Shown in pieces: positions 1 to 6,146 of a stretch of 14,731 nt of DNA. Positions within the stretch are counted from its first letter, which is position 1, and each line of letters begins with the position of its first letter. Origin of the DNA: JAYUHK01 sp043767025 (GTDB lineage: Bacteria > Bacteroidota > Bacteroidia > Chitinophagales > Saprospiraceae); contig JAYUHK010000060.1 of NCBI GenBank assembly GCA_043767025.1, positions 1-14,731 on the forward strand. Direction: 5' to 3'. The notes under the pieces were generated by a model, which saw only the letters and a program-made list of their open reading frames with translations, was not told the origin of the DNA and ran no database searches. The translations under genes and the position numbers were made by a program.

Positions 1-393
1 TGCCTTGTAGAAATTCAAGTTTTTGCAAAAATATCGTCTGGCGAAGCGAAAACTGTTTGAAGTCTGGCGCAGCCGACGAGTATTTTTCGCGCGCCGACGG
101 GATTTGAAGCAAAAACTTTAGAATTTATACAGAGCACTTGATTTTTTTGGTTACTTTTTTTATCAAGAAAAAAAGTGACAAAAACCAAGTAAATTACCCC
201 AAAATCAAGCTCAAATGAGCCAATTTAAAATCCTTGCGTAACATGAGTGAATAAGTATTCATATTTTTCGCTAAATTCCATCAAAGACGATATATTTTTG
301 ACGGAGTTTATTTGAAAAATTGAGTACAGTACATTATCTTTTCTCGTCCCACATCTACGAGAGCAAAAAAATCACCTAAAAAAATCGCATATA
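1..393. other. non-coding left flank
   Basis: No convincing reading frame is visible on either strand. The first ~125 bases are less A+T-rich than the rest and contain short motifs such as GGCGAAGCG and GGCGCAGCC, which could be the edge of a dispersed repeat. A nested stem-loop sits at 132-212. The remainder leads into the rplU promoter. Confidence 0.6.
132..212. repeat. nested inverted-repeat element (81 nt)
   Basis: The inner hairpin has 12-base arms (150-161 GTTACTTTTTTT and 168-179 AAAAAAAGTGAC, one T:G pair) around a 6-base loop. The outer stem pairs 132-135 GAGC plus 138-145 TTGATTTT with 201-208 AAAATCAA plus 209-212 GCTC, leaving a two-base bulge at 136-137. The double-stem layout resembles a small REP/MITE-like unit. 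It could also be a terminator for a gene upstream of the window, but no U-run directly follows the outer stem. That it is dispersed in the genome is inference. Confidence 0.5.
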
Positions 394-427
394 ATTTTGT
401 CGTTTTGCGACAAAATACATATCTTTG
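394..427 (+). promoter_or_regulatory. rplU promoter with overlapping palindrome
   Basis: A -33 element TTTG (396-399), a 20-base spacer and a -7 element TATCTTTG (420-427) match the Bacteroidota vegetative promoter TTTG / TAnnTTTG. Transcription would start near 434, giving a leader of about 45 nt. A perfect inverted repeat, ATTTTGTCG (394-402) and CGACAAAAT (408-416) with a 5-base centre, covers the -33 box and part of the spacer. This is where a repressor or activator could bind; the role is inferred from position. Confidence 0.7.
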
Positions 428-479
428 CGCTCTGTTCTCAAAAAACAACTATTTTTTCATACATCATAATTTTTTTTTC

Positions 480-791
480 ATGTACGCTATCGTAACCATA
501 GCCGGTCAACAATTCAAAGTCGAGGAAGGTCAGCCGATTTTCGTCCACCGGTTAGAAGCCAATGAAGGCGACAGTGTTTCTTTCGACCAAGTTCTCTTGG
601 TAGATAACGGAAGCAGTGTTCGCATCGGCAAGCCGACGCTCGCAGGCACAAAAGTGACTGCCACCGTACTGGGTCATCAGAAAGGTGACAAAGTAATCAT
701 TTTCAAGAAAAATCGCCGCAAAGGCTATCGATTGAAAAAGGGTCATCGCCAGCAATTTACTAAAATACAAATAGACGCAATCTCTGCGTAA
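480..791 (+). CDS. rplU: 50S ribosomal protein L21
   Basis: A 103-residue protein of normal length for bacterial L21 (bL21), which binds 23S rRNA in the large subunit. Family features are visible: the start MYAIVTIAGQQFKVEEG, the middle DQVLLVDNG, and the C-terminal KKNRRKGYRLKKGHRQQFTK basic stretch that contacts rRNA. The ATG at 480 was chosen because it gives the canonical N-terminus. The frame is open further upstream to a TTG at 405, but that start would lie inside the promoter and add a non-conserved 25-residue extension. No Shine-Dalgarno is present; an A/T-rich run precedes the ATG, as is usual in this phylum. It is followed after 86 bases by rpmA, and the two probably share a transcript. 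Unlike some relatives, this L21 has no C-terminal extension; the extra domain is on L27. Confidence 0.97.
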   Translation: MYAIVTIAGQQFKVEEGQPIFVHRLEANEGDSVSFDQVLLVDNGSSVRIGKPTLAGTKVTATVLGHQKGDKVIIFKKNRRKGYRLKKGHRQQFTKIQIDAISA

Positions 792-877
792 TTTTTTTGT
801 AAAAAAAAGTAAAAAAAAGTAACACCCAAAAACAATTTATCATATATTTGTTCATAAGTTCAATTTTATAATATAAA

Positions 878-1537
878 ATGGCACATAAAAAAGGTGAAGG
901 TAGTACGCAGAACAACCGCGACAGTAGAAGCAAACGCTTGGGCGTGAAGCTGTTCGGTGGTCAGACTGCGATTGCCGGCAATATCATTATCCGCCAACGC
1001 GGAACTCGCTACCACGTAGGAGCAGGAGTAGGCATCGGAAAAGACCATACACTTTATGCGTTGGTAGATGGCAAAGTGACTTTCAAAAAAGGTCGCAACG
1101 ACAGAATGTTTGTGAGCGTCATCGCTGACTCGGACGTTGTGCCAGCCGCAGCTCCTGCAAAAGCAAAAGTTGCACCAGCAGTCGCAAGAGTGGTTGCTCC
1201 AGTAGCTGAAGAACCTGCACCAGCCGCCGCCGCCGCGCCGAAAGCAGAAAAAGCTCCCGCAAGCAGCAGCTCGGAGGTAAAACCAGATGACTTGAAGAAA
1301 ATCGAGGGCATTGGTCCCAAAATAGAGCAGTTGCTCAACGCTGGCGGCATCACGACTTTCGCAGATTTGGCGATGGCGGATGTGGCGCAGTTGAAAGCTA
1401 TCTTGGACGAGGCAGGCTCTCGCTACCGTATGCACGACCCAAGTACGTGGCCCAAGCAGTCTGCATTGGCAGCGTCGGGCGATTGGGCGAAGCTCAAAGT
1501 GCTGCAAGACGAACTCAATGGCGGCAAAGAGGAGTAG
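878..1537 (+). CDS. rpmA: 50S ribosomal protein L27 fused to a helix-hairpin-helix domain
   Basis: Residues 1-88 are a complete L27 (bL27): MAHKKGEGSTQNNRDSRSKR start, LGVKLFGGQ, GNIIIRQRGTRYHVGAGVGIG, and a DHTLYALVDGKVTFKKGR end. Its N-terminal tail reaches the peptidyl-transferase centre. Bacterial L27 is usually about 85-95 residues; this one is 219. Residues 89-134 form an Ala/Pro/Lys linker. Residues 135-180 hold a helix-hairpin-helix domain (KKIEGIGPKIEQLLNAGGIT, then FADLA), a fold that normally binds nucleic acid backbone. Residues 181-219 are a charged tail containing MHDPSTWPKQ. The fusion is in one uninterrupted frame with similar codon use, so it appears genuine. HHH tails of this type are known to me on ribosomal proteins of some Bacteroidota, usually recalled on L21; this recollection cannot be checked here. 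No protein is encoded in the N-terminal extension position, so no cleavable leader is seen. Confidence 0.95.
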   Translation: MAHKKGEGSTQNNRDSRSKRLGVKLFGGQTAIAGNIIIRQRGTRYHVGAGVGIGKDHTLYALVDGKVTFKKGRNDRMFVSVIADSDVVPAAAPAKAKVAPAVARVVAPVAEEPAPAAAAAPKAEKAPASSSSEVKPDDLKKIEGIGPKIEQLLNAGGITTFADLAMADVAQLKAILDEAGSRYRMHDPSTWPKQSALAASGDWAKLKVLQDELNGGKEE

Positions 1538-1617
1538 TTAACAATAAACATGACGCACCGTAAAAAAGTAGCTCATTAAAGAATAGTTTTAGTTTTCATA
1601 GCTTTATATTTTTGTTT

Positions 1618-1648
1618 AGTCCTTACCCGCTCGGGTAAGGACTTTTTT
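1618..1648 (+). terminator. rho-independent terminator of rplU-rpmA
   Basis: An 11-bp perfect stem, AGTCCTTACCC (1618-1628) and GGGTAAGGACT (1633-1643), closes a GCTC loop and runs into six T. It lies 80 bases after the rpmA stop and ends the operon. Confidence 0.92.
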
Positions 1649-2350
1649 GCGTTTGGCGAGGCTTGTGGAAGCGATTTTCTAAAATAATCTTGACGGCGTT
1701 CTGTGTGATATTTTTAATTTTGTACGGAGCTACAATCTAAAAATCGCAACAGTGGAAAGGTGCAAAACGCTGTCAAAGTTTCAGAAATAATCTCGAAAGC
1801 ACTTTTGCAATATTATTTTTGATTTATTTTTATTATTTTTCTGAAATAGTAAAACAAAATAAAAATAAACTAACAAGCGTTATTATTAATTATTGACAAA
1901 ATATTATATTGTTTTGTGTAAATAAAAATTATTTTACATTGATTTAGAAGCAAATACGATATATGTTGCAACATATATCGTATTTGACAAAATAGTCGTT
2001 AATTTGTCACAAAAATAGACTGAACGAAATAAAAATTAATTTTTTATTCAGTATTTAGCATATTTTTAAATTTTTTTTACTAAATAATTACTAAAAATAG
2101 GCTGTCACAAAATTAATTTTCGTGTAGTTTTATTTGTACTTTTTAGTCCCATATTTGTATCAACAAGCAGCGAAAGAGTAACATTAAATTCCTTTCGCAC
2201 CAAACTATCAAACAGTTAGATACCTTTCTCGCAGCGAGTTCTTCGCAGATACGATAAGGTGCCAGCCAACAAACGGAAAACATTTTGGCAACATCGGCAA
2301 CTTAATTTTTCAGTAAAATAATTTATTTCATCTATTCAATTTCTACGATT
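1649..2350. other. 702-base A+T-rich intergenic region
   Basis: No supportable gene is present on either strand. The main structure is the 36-bp perfect palindrome at 1951-1986. TGTCACAAAA occurs twice (from 2005 and from 2103), each time near a copy of AAAAATAGrCTG. The last ~190 bases (about 2160-2350) are more balanced in composition and probably form a long leader for the gene at 2351. CATATTTG at 2150-2157 is a one-mismatch -7 candidate without a well-spaced -33 box, so the promoter is not settled. A small RNA in this gap cannot be excluded. Confidence 0.6.
1951..1986. repeat. 36-bp perfect palindrome
   Basis: CAAATACGATATATGTTG (1951-1968) is followed with no spacer by its exact reverse complement CAACATATATCGTATTTG (1969-1986). 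Complementarity stops sharply at both ends (G at 1950, A at 1987). It is too perfect and too long to be chance in an A+T-rich spacer. Candidate roles are a dimeric-regulator operator, a site for a recombinase or replication protein, or a cruciform/hairpin RNA. There is no T-run after it, so it does not look like a terminator. Confidence 0.9.
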
Positions 2351-2767
2351 ATGAAAAAAGTATCTATCCTTTTCGCAACAGTTTTCACATTCATCGGCAG
2401 TCTTTCTGCACAACAAACTGCGACATTTGCAATCGCCAACAGCAACGAAACAGCAATCTATGCGACCGTCGAAGCCAACGCCTACGTACGAGGAATTGAT
2501 AAATATTCGTCGGAAACAGCTGAAACTGCGCAAGCGGTTGTGAGCGTCAAAGTATCGGCATCAAAAGAAAAAATCACAATTTCGACTCCAAATATGGTTC
2601 GTAAAGGTGCCAAAATAGAGGTTTTGGACTTGACAGGCGTGCGCATCATGGGCGGAAAATTCGGCGACGATGTCGAAGACCTCGACATCAGTTTATTGGA
2701 CAACGGAATGTATAACCTTTCTATCGTCACCCCAACGGCTTCTTTCTCTACCCGCTTTGTAAAATAA
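2351..2767 (+). CDS. small secreted protein with T9SS-type C-terminal domain
   Basis: A 138-residue protein of unrecognised specific function. Residues 1-20 are a signal peptide (MKKVSILFATVFTFIGSLSA, then QQ), so it is exported through Sec. Residues 21-72 are a Thr/Ala/Glu-rich stretch without a known domain. Residues 73-138 resemble the Por/T9SS sorting domain: ITISTPN, KIEVLDLTGVRIMGGKF, LDISLLDNGMYNLSI and the terminal SFSTRFVK follow the beta-strand pattern of type A sorting domains. The classic YPNP motif is weak (ISTPNMV). In the family such domains send cargo across the outer membrane; here almost no cargo is present. It may therefore be a minimal surface protein or a degenerate derivative. 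A hairpin terminator follows at 2882, and a long leader precedes it. Confidence 0.75.
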   Translation: MKKVSILFATVFTFIGSLSAQQTATFAIANSNETAIYATVEANAYVRGIDKYSSETAETAQAVVSVKVSASKEKITISTPNMVRKGAKIEVLDLTGVRIMGGKFGDDVEDLDISLLDNGMYNLSIVTPTASFSTRFVK

Positions 2768-2881
2768 TTTTTGGAAATTTAAACAGTATTTTAACGACAC
2801 TCCATCTACTTTCGGAAATTTAATCAGCAAAAAGATTTCGATTCACACACTTATAACAATCTTTTTTTTCACATCAAGACC

Positions 2882-2926
2882 AAGCGGGCAAAGTAGTTTC
2901 AGACTACTGTTGCCCGCTTTTTTTTT
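2882..2926 (+). terminator. terminator after the 2351 gene
   Basis: The stem AAGCGGGCAA/TTGCCCGCTT (2882-2891 with 2910-2919) continues as AGTAGT (2892-2897) with ACTACT (2903-2908) past a bulged G at 2909, and runs into nine T (2918-2926). The T-run touches the stop codon of cmk on the other strand. The opposite strand lacks a U-run, so it is a good terminator only for the plus strand. Confidence 0.9.
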
Positions 2927-3591
2927 CAAATTTTTGCTATCAAGTCCAGCACTGTGGCGAGCTGCTGGGTAGGGGAGAGGTCAGAGTTATCTATTAGCAC
3001 AGCGTTTGGGGCTTGTCGCAGCGGACTGTCTGCCCGCGTGGAGTCAATGCGGTCGCGGTCTTGCAGATTTTTTTGCACCGCCTCGAAATCCGTAGGAATA
3101 TTTTTAGCCCGAAACTCGTCCAACCTTCTTTGCGTCCTTACGTCCTGTCGGGCGGTAAGAAAAATTTTGAGTTCAGCGTCCGGAAAAACCACCGTCCCAA
3201 TATCTCGACCGTCCATTACAAGACCTTTTCGTTTGCCCATTGTTTTTTGGTGCAGCACCATCGCACGGCGGACTTCCGAGATAGCGGCTACGGGACTCAC
3301 CAACGCCGATACCTCTGGGCTGCGGATTTCTTCTTCCACATTGCGGTCGTTGAGGAAGGTATGGTTTTTGCCGCCGACGTTTTCAAAATGAATGTGAATA
3401 CGCTCCAACGCCGTCCGAATTGCTTCTTTATTTTGTATATCTATTTGATTTTCAATTAGATACAAAGTTACAGCGCGGTACATTGCGCCTGTATCTACGT
3501 AGGCGTAGCGAAGTTGTTCGCTCAACGCTTTGGCTAAAGTACTTTTTCCGCACGCCGAAAATCCGTCAATCGCAATGATTATTTTTTTCAC
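2926..3591 (-). CDS. cmk: cytidylate kinase (CMP/dCMP kinase)
   Basis: A 221-residue protein, normal for bacterial CMP kinase, which phosphorylates CMP and dCMP with ATP in the cytoplasm (pyrimidine salvage and dNTP supply). The P-loop is GFSACGKST (10-18). VDTGAMYRA (32-40) lies in the nucleotide monophosphate region. MDGRDIGTVVFPDAELKIFLTA (126-147) carries the conserved DGRDIGT motif, and RDRIDSTRADSPL (179-191) is the typical lid/phosphate-binding segment. The ATG at 3591 gives the expected MKKIIIAIDG start. A TACTTTTG box lies 20 bases upstream on this strand. It converges on the 2351 gene, with its stop overlapping the terminator T-run of that gene. No frameshift or missing motif is seen. 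Confidence 0.96.
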   Translation of the reverse strand: MKKIIIAIDGFSACGKSTLAKALSEQLRYAYVDTGAMYRAVTLYLIENQIDIQNKEAIRTALERIHIHFENVGGKNHTFLNDRNVEEEIRSPEVSALVSPVAAISEVRRAMVLHQKTMGKRKGLVMDGRDIGTVVFPDAELKIFLTARQDVRTQRRLDEFRAKNIPTDFEAVQKNLQDRDRIDSTRADSPLRQAPNAVLIDNSDLSPTQQLATVLDLIAKI

Positions 3592-3611
3592 AAAGTAGAT
3601 TAGTTTTGTGA

Positions 3612-3619
3612 CAAAAGTA
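3612..3619 (-). promoter_or_regulatory. -7 element for cmk
   Basis: On the minus strand this reads TACTTTTG, a full match to TAnnTTTG, about 20 bases before the cmk ATG. No clear TTTG is found at -33. The implied leader is short. Confidence 0.5.
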
Positions 3620-3652
3620 CGGTTTGAAGTTGAGAAATATAGAATTTTTTTG

Positions 3653-3695
3653 AAAAAAAAAGCCGATTGCTTTCTTCAAAAAGAGAGCAATCGGC
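3653..3695 (-). terminator. terminator of the 503-aa gene
   Basis: GCCGATTGCT (3662-3671) pairs with AGCAATCGGC (3686-3695), and the stem continues inward for five more pairs including one G:T, leaving a 4-base loop. Read on the minus strand, the stem is followed by nine U (3653-3661). It lies 26 bases after the stop of the gene ending at 3722 and separates it from cmk. Confidence 0.92.
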
Positions 3696-3721
3696 ACAAA
3701 AGAATACATTCGCGACTAAAA

Positions 3722-5233
3722 TTATTTCAATTTTAGTAAAATAATATCCCAAATTTTTTCAAACGGAATGATTTCCAATTCGGTCAAAAGACCGCGATAG
3801 AAAAACGGATACTTGTGCAAGCGAGCGTAGTATTTATCCACATTGGTAAGGTCAGACACCTTGAAGTCGGCTTTCGCCAACTGCTGCAACAAGCGTATAA
3901 ATTGGATAGCTCTGAAATAATCTTCTTTTTTGAGCTGGCGGTTGGCATAGCTTTTCAAGCGGTCTATGCGCTCCTCGACCTGTGAGAAGTTCTTTTTCTC
4001 GATGTAGAACAACGCCTGCGCTACCACCATGTGGAGTGTAAAAATGCGCTGCTCTCTCGGGAACAAAATCGGGTCTGCCAAAAACTTGTTGGTGCGGAAG
4101 TTGCGGCGTTTTTGATTCTGGAGCAGCAACGGGTTGTCGGGAGAGCTTTCGGAGATGTATCCGAGATAAACTTCGTACATATTCCACTTTTCGCGATCTA
4201 CGAGTGACAATCTTTTGAACTTCGGGTGCGTGGTGGCTTCGTCCAATATAGCGAGTGCATTGACATAATTTTCGGTGTGGAACGCCAAAAGTATGTAATA
4301 TTCCATAAAATGGAACCAATTTGCTGTTCCGCTTGGGAAGGATTTGAGGCATTTTTCGGCGTTTACTTTTCCGCGTTTGTAGTCGCGTATGTGCAAGTAA
4401 GCACTCATTTTTTTGAGTTGGAAGGTCGCCAATTTTTCATCTTGATAAGAATTTGGGTTTTCTTCTATGTATTTTTCAGCTTTTTCGCACACTTGTATCA
4501 TTGCTTCGTAATCGTGCAACATTTCGTAGCGGAACGCCCACACGAGGTACATATTGTAGATAACGATGGGCGAGTCGTACATTTCGGAGAGTCCGACGAG
4601 GGCTTCGCAATAGGTGTCAATTTTTTCGCGCAGGCTGGCACTTTTTTGTGGCGGCTGGTAATAATTCATTATTACGCGTTGGTAAAGTTCTTCGGAGCGA
4701 ATCTCGGCATCTAACACATTAGAATATTGCTTAATGTATTGGTCATATTCTTCGTAGCCTTTTTCGTCGCTGGTGTTGGCGCAAAATGTACGAAGGATTC
4801 GAGAACAGTTCACGATTACGTCCGCGAATTTATATTTTAGAGCCGTGATGAGTATTTGGCGGGCTAAACTTGCTGCGGTAAATTCGGCGTTGTTGGCGAT
4901 TAGGATTTTTACGAGCGTCCAGTCTTTATTGACGCTGTAGTAGGAGCGGTCGTAGGTGGAGTTGGACGGGACGTTTACATCTAAAAAAAACAGGGTGTTG
5001 AGGAGTCGCTTGCGAAAGCGGGATTTCAACTGGCGATATTTGTCATCTGACTCGGTGCAGTTGTAGAGAAAAGCTGCCGCATCGCGGTCATTTTTGAATT
5101 TGTTGTTGAGCAATCCCTCATAAAATTCATTGAACTTGCTGTTTTTGTGACGAAGTGTGTAATCGTCAAAAATTTCTATTTTGCGGACTTTCTTTTTGGT
5201 TACAATCCGCGATACTTCAATAAGACTTTGCAT
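3722..5233 (-). CDS. conserved Bacteroidota protein of unknown function, helical (TPR-like)
   Basis: A 503-residue cytoplasmic protein without signal peptide or membrane segment. I do not know a characterised function. The start at 5233 (MQSLIEVSRIVTKKKVRKIEIF) was preferred over an in-frame ATG at 5356 because the upstream 41 residues are encoded by A/T-rich spacer-like sequence and cross a 17-bp palindrome. The N-terminal 80 residues contain a conserved-looking block (EVSRIVTKKKVRKIEIFDD, DDKYRQLKSRFRKRLLNTLFF). The rest is predicted to be a series of helix pairs rich in Tyr, Leu, Ala and charged residues (for example LASARQIL-like helices and EYYILLAFHTENYVNALAIL), suggesting TPR/HAT-style repeats and a scaffold role. 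Homologues of this type are recalled from other Bacteroidota. It stands alone, closed by its own terminator at 3653. Confidence 0.8.
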   Translation of the reverse strand: MQSLIEVSRIVTKKKVRKIEIFDDYTLRHKNSKFNEFYEGLLNNKFKNDRDAAAFLYNCTESDDKYRQLKSRFRKRLLNTLFFLDVNVPSNSTYDRSYYSVNKDWTLVKILIANNAEFTAASLARQILITALKYKFADVIVNCSRILRTFCANTSDEKGYEEYDQYIKQYSNVLDAEIRSEELYQRVIMNYYQPPQKSASLREKIDTYCEALVGLSEMYDSPIVIYNMYLVWAFRYEMLHDYEAMIQVCEKAEKYIEENPNSYQDEKLATFQLKKMSAYLHIRDYKRGKVNAEKCLKSFPSGTANWFHFMEYYILLAFHTENYVNALAILDEATTHPKFKRLSLVDREKWNMYEVYLGYISESSPDNPLLLQNQKRRNFRTNKFLADPILFPREQRIFTLHMVVAQALFYIEKKNFSQVEERIDRLKSYANRQLKKEDYFRAIQFIRLLQQLAKADFKVSDLTNVDKYYARLHKYPFFYRGLLTELEIIPFEKIWDIILLKLK

Positions 5234-5423
5234 TTGTAAAAAGATTTTTTTTGTTGAACGAATGTGTGAAAAAGTATGAAAACGTATTTTAAAAATACGC
5301 TTAATCTGTTTTTTTAGTGCCTCAAAGTGTGACACTATTTCCGTACAAATTAACAACTTTTTTTTGAAAAAAGTATAGTTTTTTTTACACTTTTTTTATT
5401 TTTTTTCAAAAAAAAAGATAAAA

Positions 5424-5445
5424 TACTGATAATCAATTAGTTAGA
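5424..5445 (+). repeat. 22-base dispersed motif, copy 1
   Basis: TACTGATAATCAATTA (5424-5439) followed by GTTAGA. The same 22 bases with one mismatch occur at 12912-12933. Both copies lie in A+T-rich intergenic DNA, upstream of coding regions. Confidence 0.5.
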
Positions 5446-5608
5446 AAATTATTTTTTATTCAAAAATAATTTATTTTTTATTTTTTTATTTTCTTCTCAA
5501 AAATGGTGTGACATCTATTTCGTATTTTTTGGAGGTTCATTTCAAAAAAATCACTTTTTTAGGTCTGTTTTTTTTTACTATAAATAAATTATTTTTTTAT
5601 TTTTTTTG

Positions 5609-5705
5609 TTGGGAATGTGATTAAAAAACGAGCCGAAGTTACCGACACCTTTGAGGTGTCGGTAACTTGTAACCAATAAGTCACTCGTTTTTTCTTCATT
5701 CCCAA
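5609..5705. repeat. nested hairpin element (97 nt), MITE/REP-like or bidirectional terminator
   Basis: Three concentric stems are visible. The inner one is perfect over 15 bp: AAGTTACCGACACCT (5636-5650) and AGGTGTCGGTAACTT (5654-5668), loop TTG. The middle is AAAAAACGAG (5623-5632) with CTCGTTTTTT (5684-5693). The outer is TTGGGAATG (5609-5617) with CATTCCCAA (5697-5705). The G+C-rich core is unlike its surroundings. The middle stem would also give a U-run on either strand, so it may stop transcription in both directions. Terminal inverted repeats around a hairpin fit a small non-autonomous mobile element; no target-site duplication was confirmed. Confidence 0.7.
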
Positions 5706-5743
5706 ACGCTATTTGCAGTGTGGTATGAATCCACGATTGTCTT

Positions 5744-5792
5744 AAAAACTAAAAACTAAAAACTAAAAACTAAAAACTAAAAACTAAAAACT
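5744..5792. repeat. heptamer tandem array (AAAAACT)x7
   Basis: Seven exact consecutive copies of AAAAACT, 49 bp. Two-copy versions (AAAAACTAAAAACT) occur within both 107-bp repeats at 9660 and 9861. It lies between a nested hairpin and a terminator, outside genes. Copy number is likely to vary by slippage. Confidence 0.95.
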
Positions 5793-5807
5793 TCTTTCCG
5801 ATTCACC

Positions 5808-5849
5808 AAAAAAAGCCTCACAGTTGATTACAACTATAAGGCTTTTTTT
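5808..5849. terminator. bidirectional terminator after the queA/DUF2795 unit
   Basis: AAAAAAAGCCT (5808-5818) pairs with AGGCTTTTTTT (5839-5849); inside, AGTTG (5822-5826) pairs with CAACT (5831-5835) around ATTA. There are T-runs in both directions. On the minus strand it lies 22 bases past the stop of the gene at 5872. Confidence 0.88.
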
Positions 5850-5871
5850 TGCGCACGAACCGCTTTCTTTG

Positions 5872-6093
5872 TCAATATTCATCTTCATTGAAGAAAAAAT
5901 CGTCGTTGCGGGGATAGTCGGGCCAGATGTCTTCGATGCCTTCGAAGAGTTCGCCTTCGTCTTCCATTTCTTGCAGATTTTCGATAACTTCGAGCGGAGA
6001 GCCAGAGCGAATTGCGTAGTCAATCAACTCGTCGCGGGTGGCGGGCCATGGGGCTTCTTCCAAGTAGGAGGCTAATTCAAGTGTCCAATACAT
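5872..6093 (-). CDS. DUF2795 domain protein
   Basis: A 73-residue acidic protein matching the short DUF2795 family that is common in Bacteroidota: MYWTLELASYLEEAPWPATR, DELIDYAIRSGSPLEVIENL, and a C-terminal EDIWPDYP..DDFFFNEDEY. The biochemical function is unknown; the small size and strong acidity suggest a protein-binding or regulatory role. It starts 53 bases after queA on the same strand with no promoter seen in between, so it is probably co-transcribed with queA, and a terminator follows directly. An overlapping minus-strand frame at 5784-6023 was set aside because it lacks this conserved pattern. Confidence 0.9.
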   Translation of the reverse strand: MYWTLELASYLEEAPWPATRDELIDYAIRSGSPLEVIENLQEMEDEGELFEGIEDIWPDYPRNDDFFFNEDEY

Positions 6094-6146
6094 ATTTTTT
6101 CGTTTTACTGATTTATTATTAAAAAAGATGATATGATGATTATTTT

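Larger units (their letters stand above)
5234..5783. other. repeat-rich A+T-rich intergenic region
   Basis: No gene is supportable here. The region contains long T- and A-tracts, a 17-bp palindrome (CGTATTTT-A-AAAATACG, 5283-5299) 50 bases before the start of the minus-strand 503-aa gene, and two imperfect copies of GTGTGACA..CTATTTC.GTA (5327-5345 and 5506-5524). It also holds a 22-base motif shared with 12912, a nested hairpin (5609-5705) and most of a heptamer array (5744-5792). No well-formed promoter for the minus-strand gene was identified. Confidence 0.6.

Noticed and set aside
405..479. Upstream TTG start extending L21 by 25 residues
   Set aside because: It overlaps the promoter and the extension is unlike L21; the ATG at 480 gives the canonical start.
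843..850. TATATTTG as a separate rpmA promoter
   Set aside because: No -33 element at a workable distance; co-transcription with rplU explains expression.
866..1507. Long minus-strand frame opposite rpmA
   Set aside because: Shadow of the Ala/Lys-rich coding strand; Cys/Phe/Ser-rich translation with no family resemblance.
1550..1579. Nine-codon frame after rpmA (MTHRKKVAH)
   Set aside because: Too short to support; no independent signal; lies in the operon trailer.
4226..4714. Plus-strand frame opposite the 503-aa gene
   Set aside because: Antisense shadow with skewed composition; the minus-strand frame is continuous and protein-like.
5234..5356. N-terminal extension of the 503-aa protein to the ATG at 5356
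   Set aside because: Encoded by spacer-like A/T-rich DNA with a palindrome; the conserved-looking start is at 5233.
5784..6023. 79-residue minus-strand frame overlapping the DUF2795 gene
   Set aside because: The other frame (5872-6093) matches a known family; this one also crosses the terminator.
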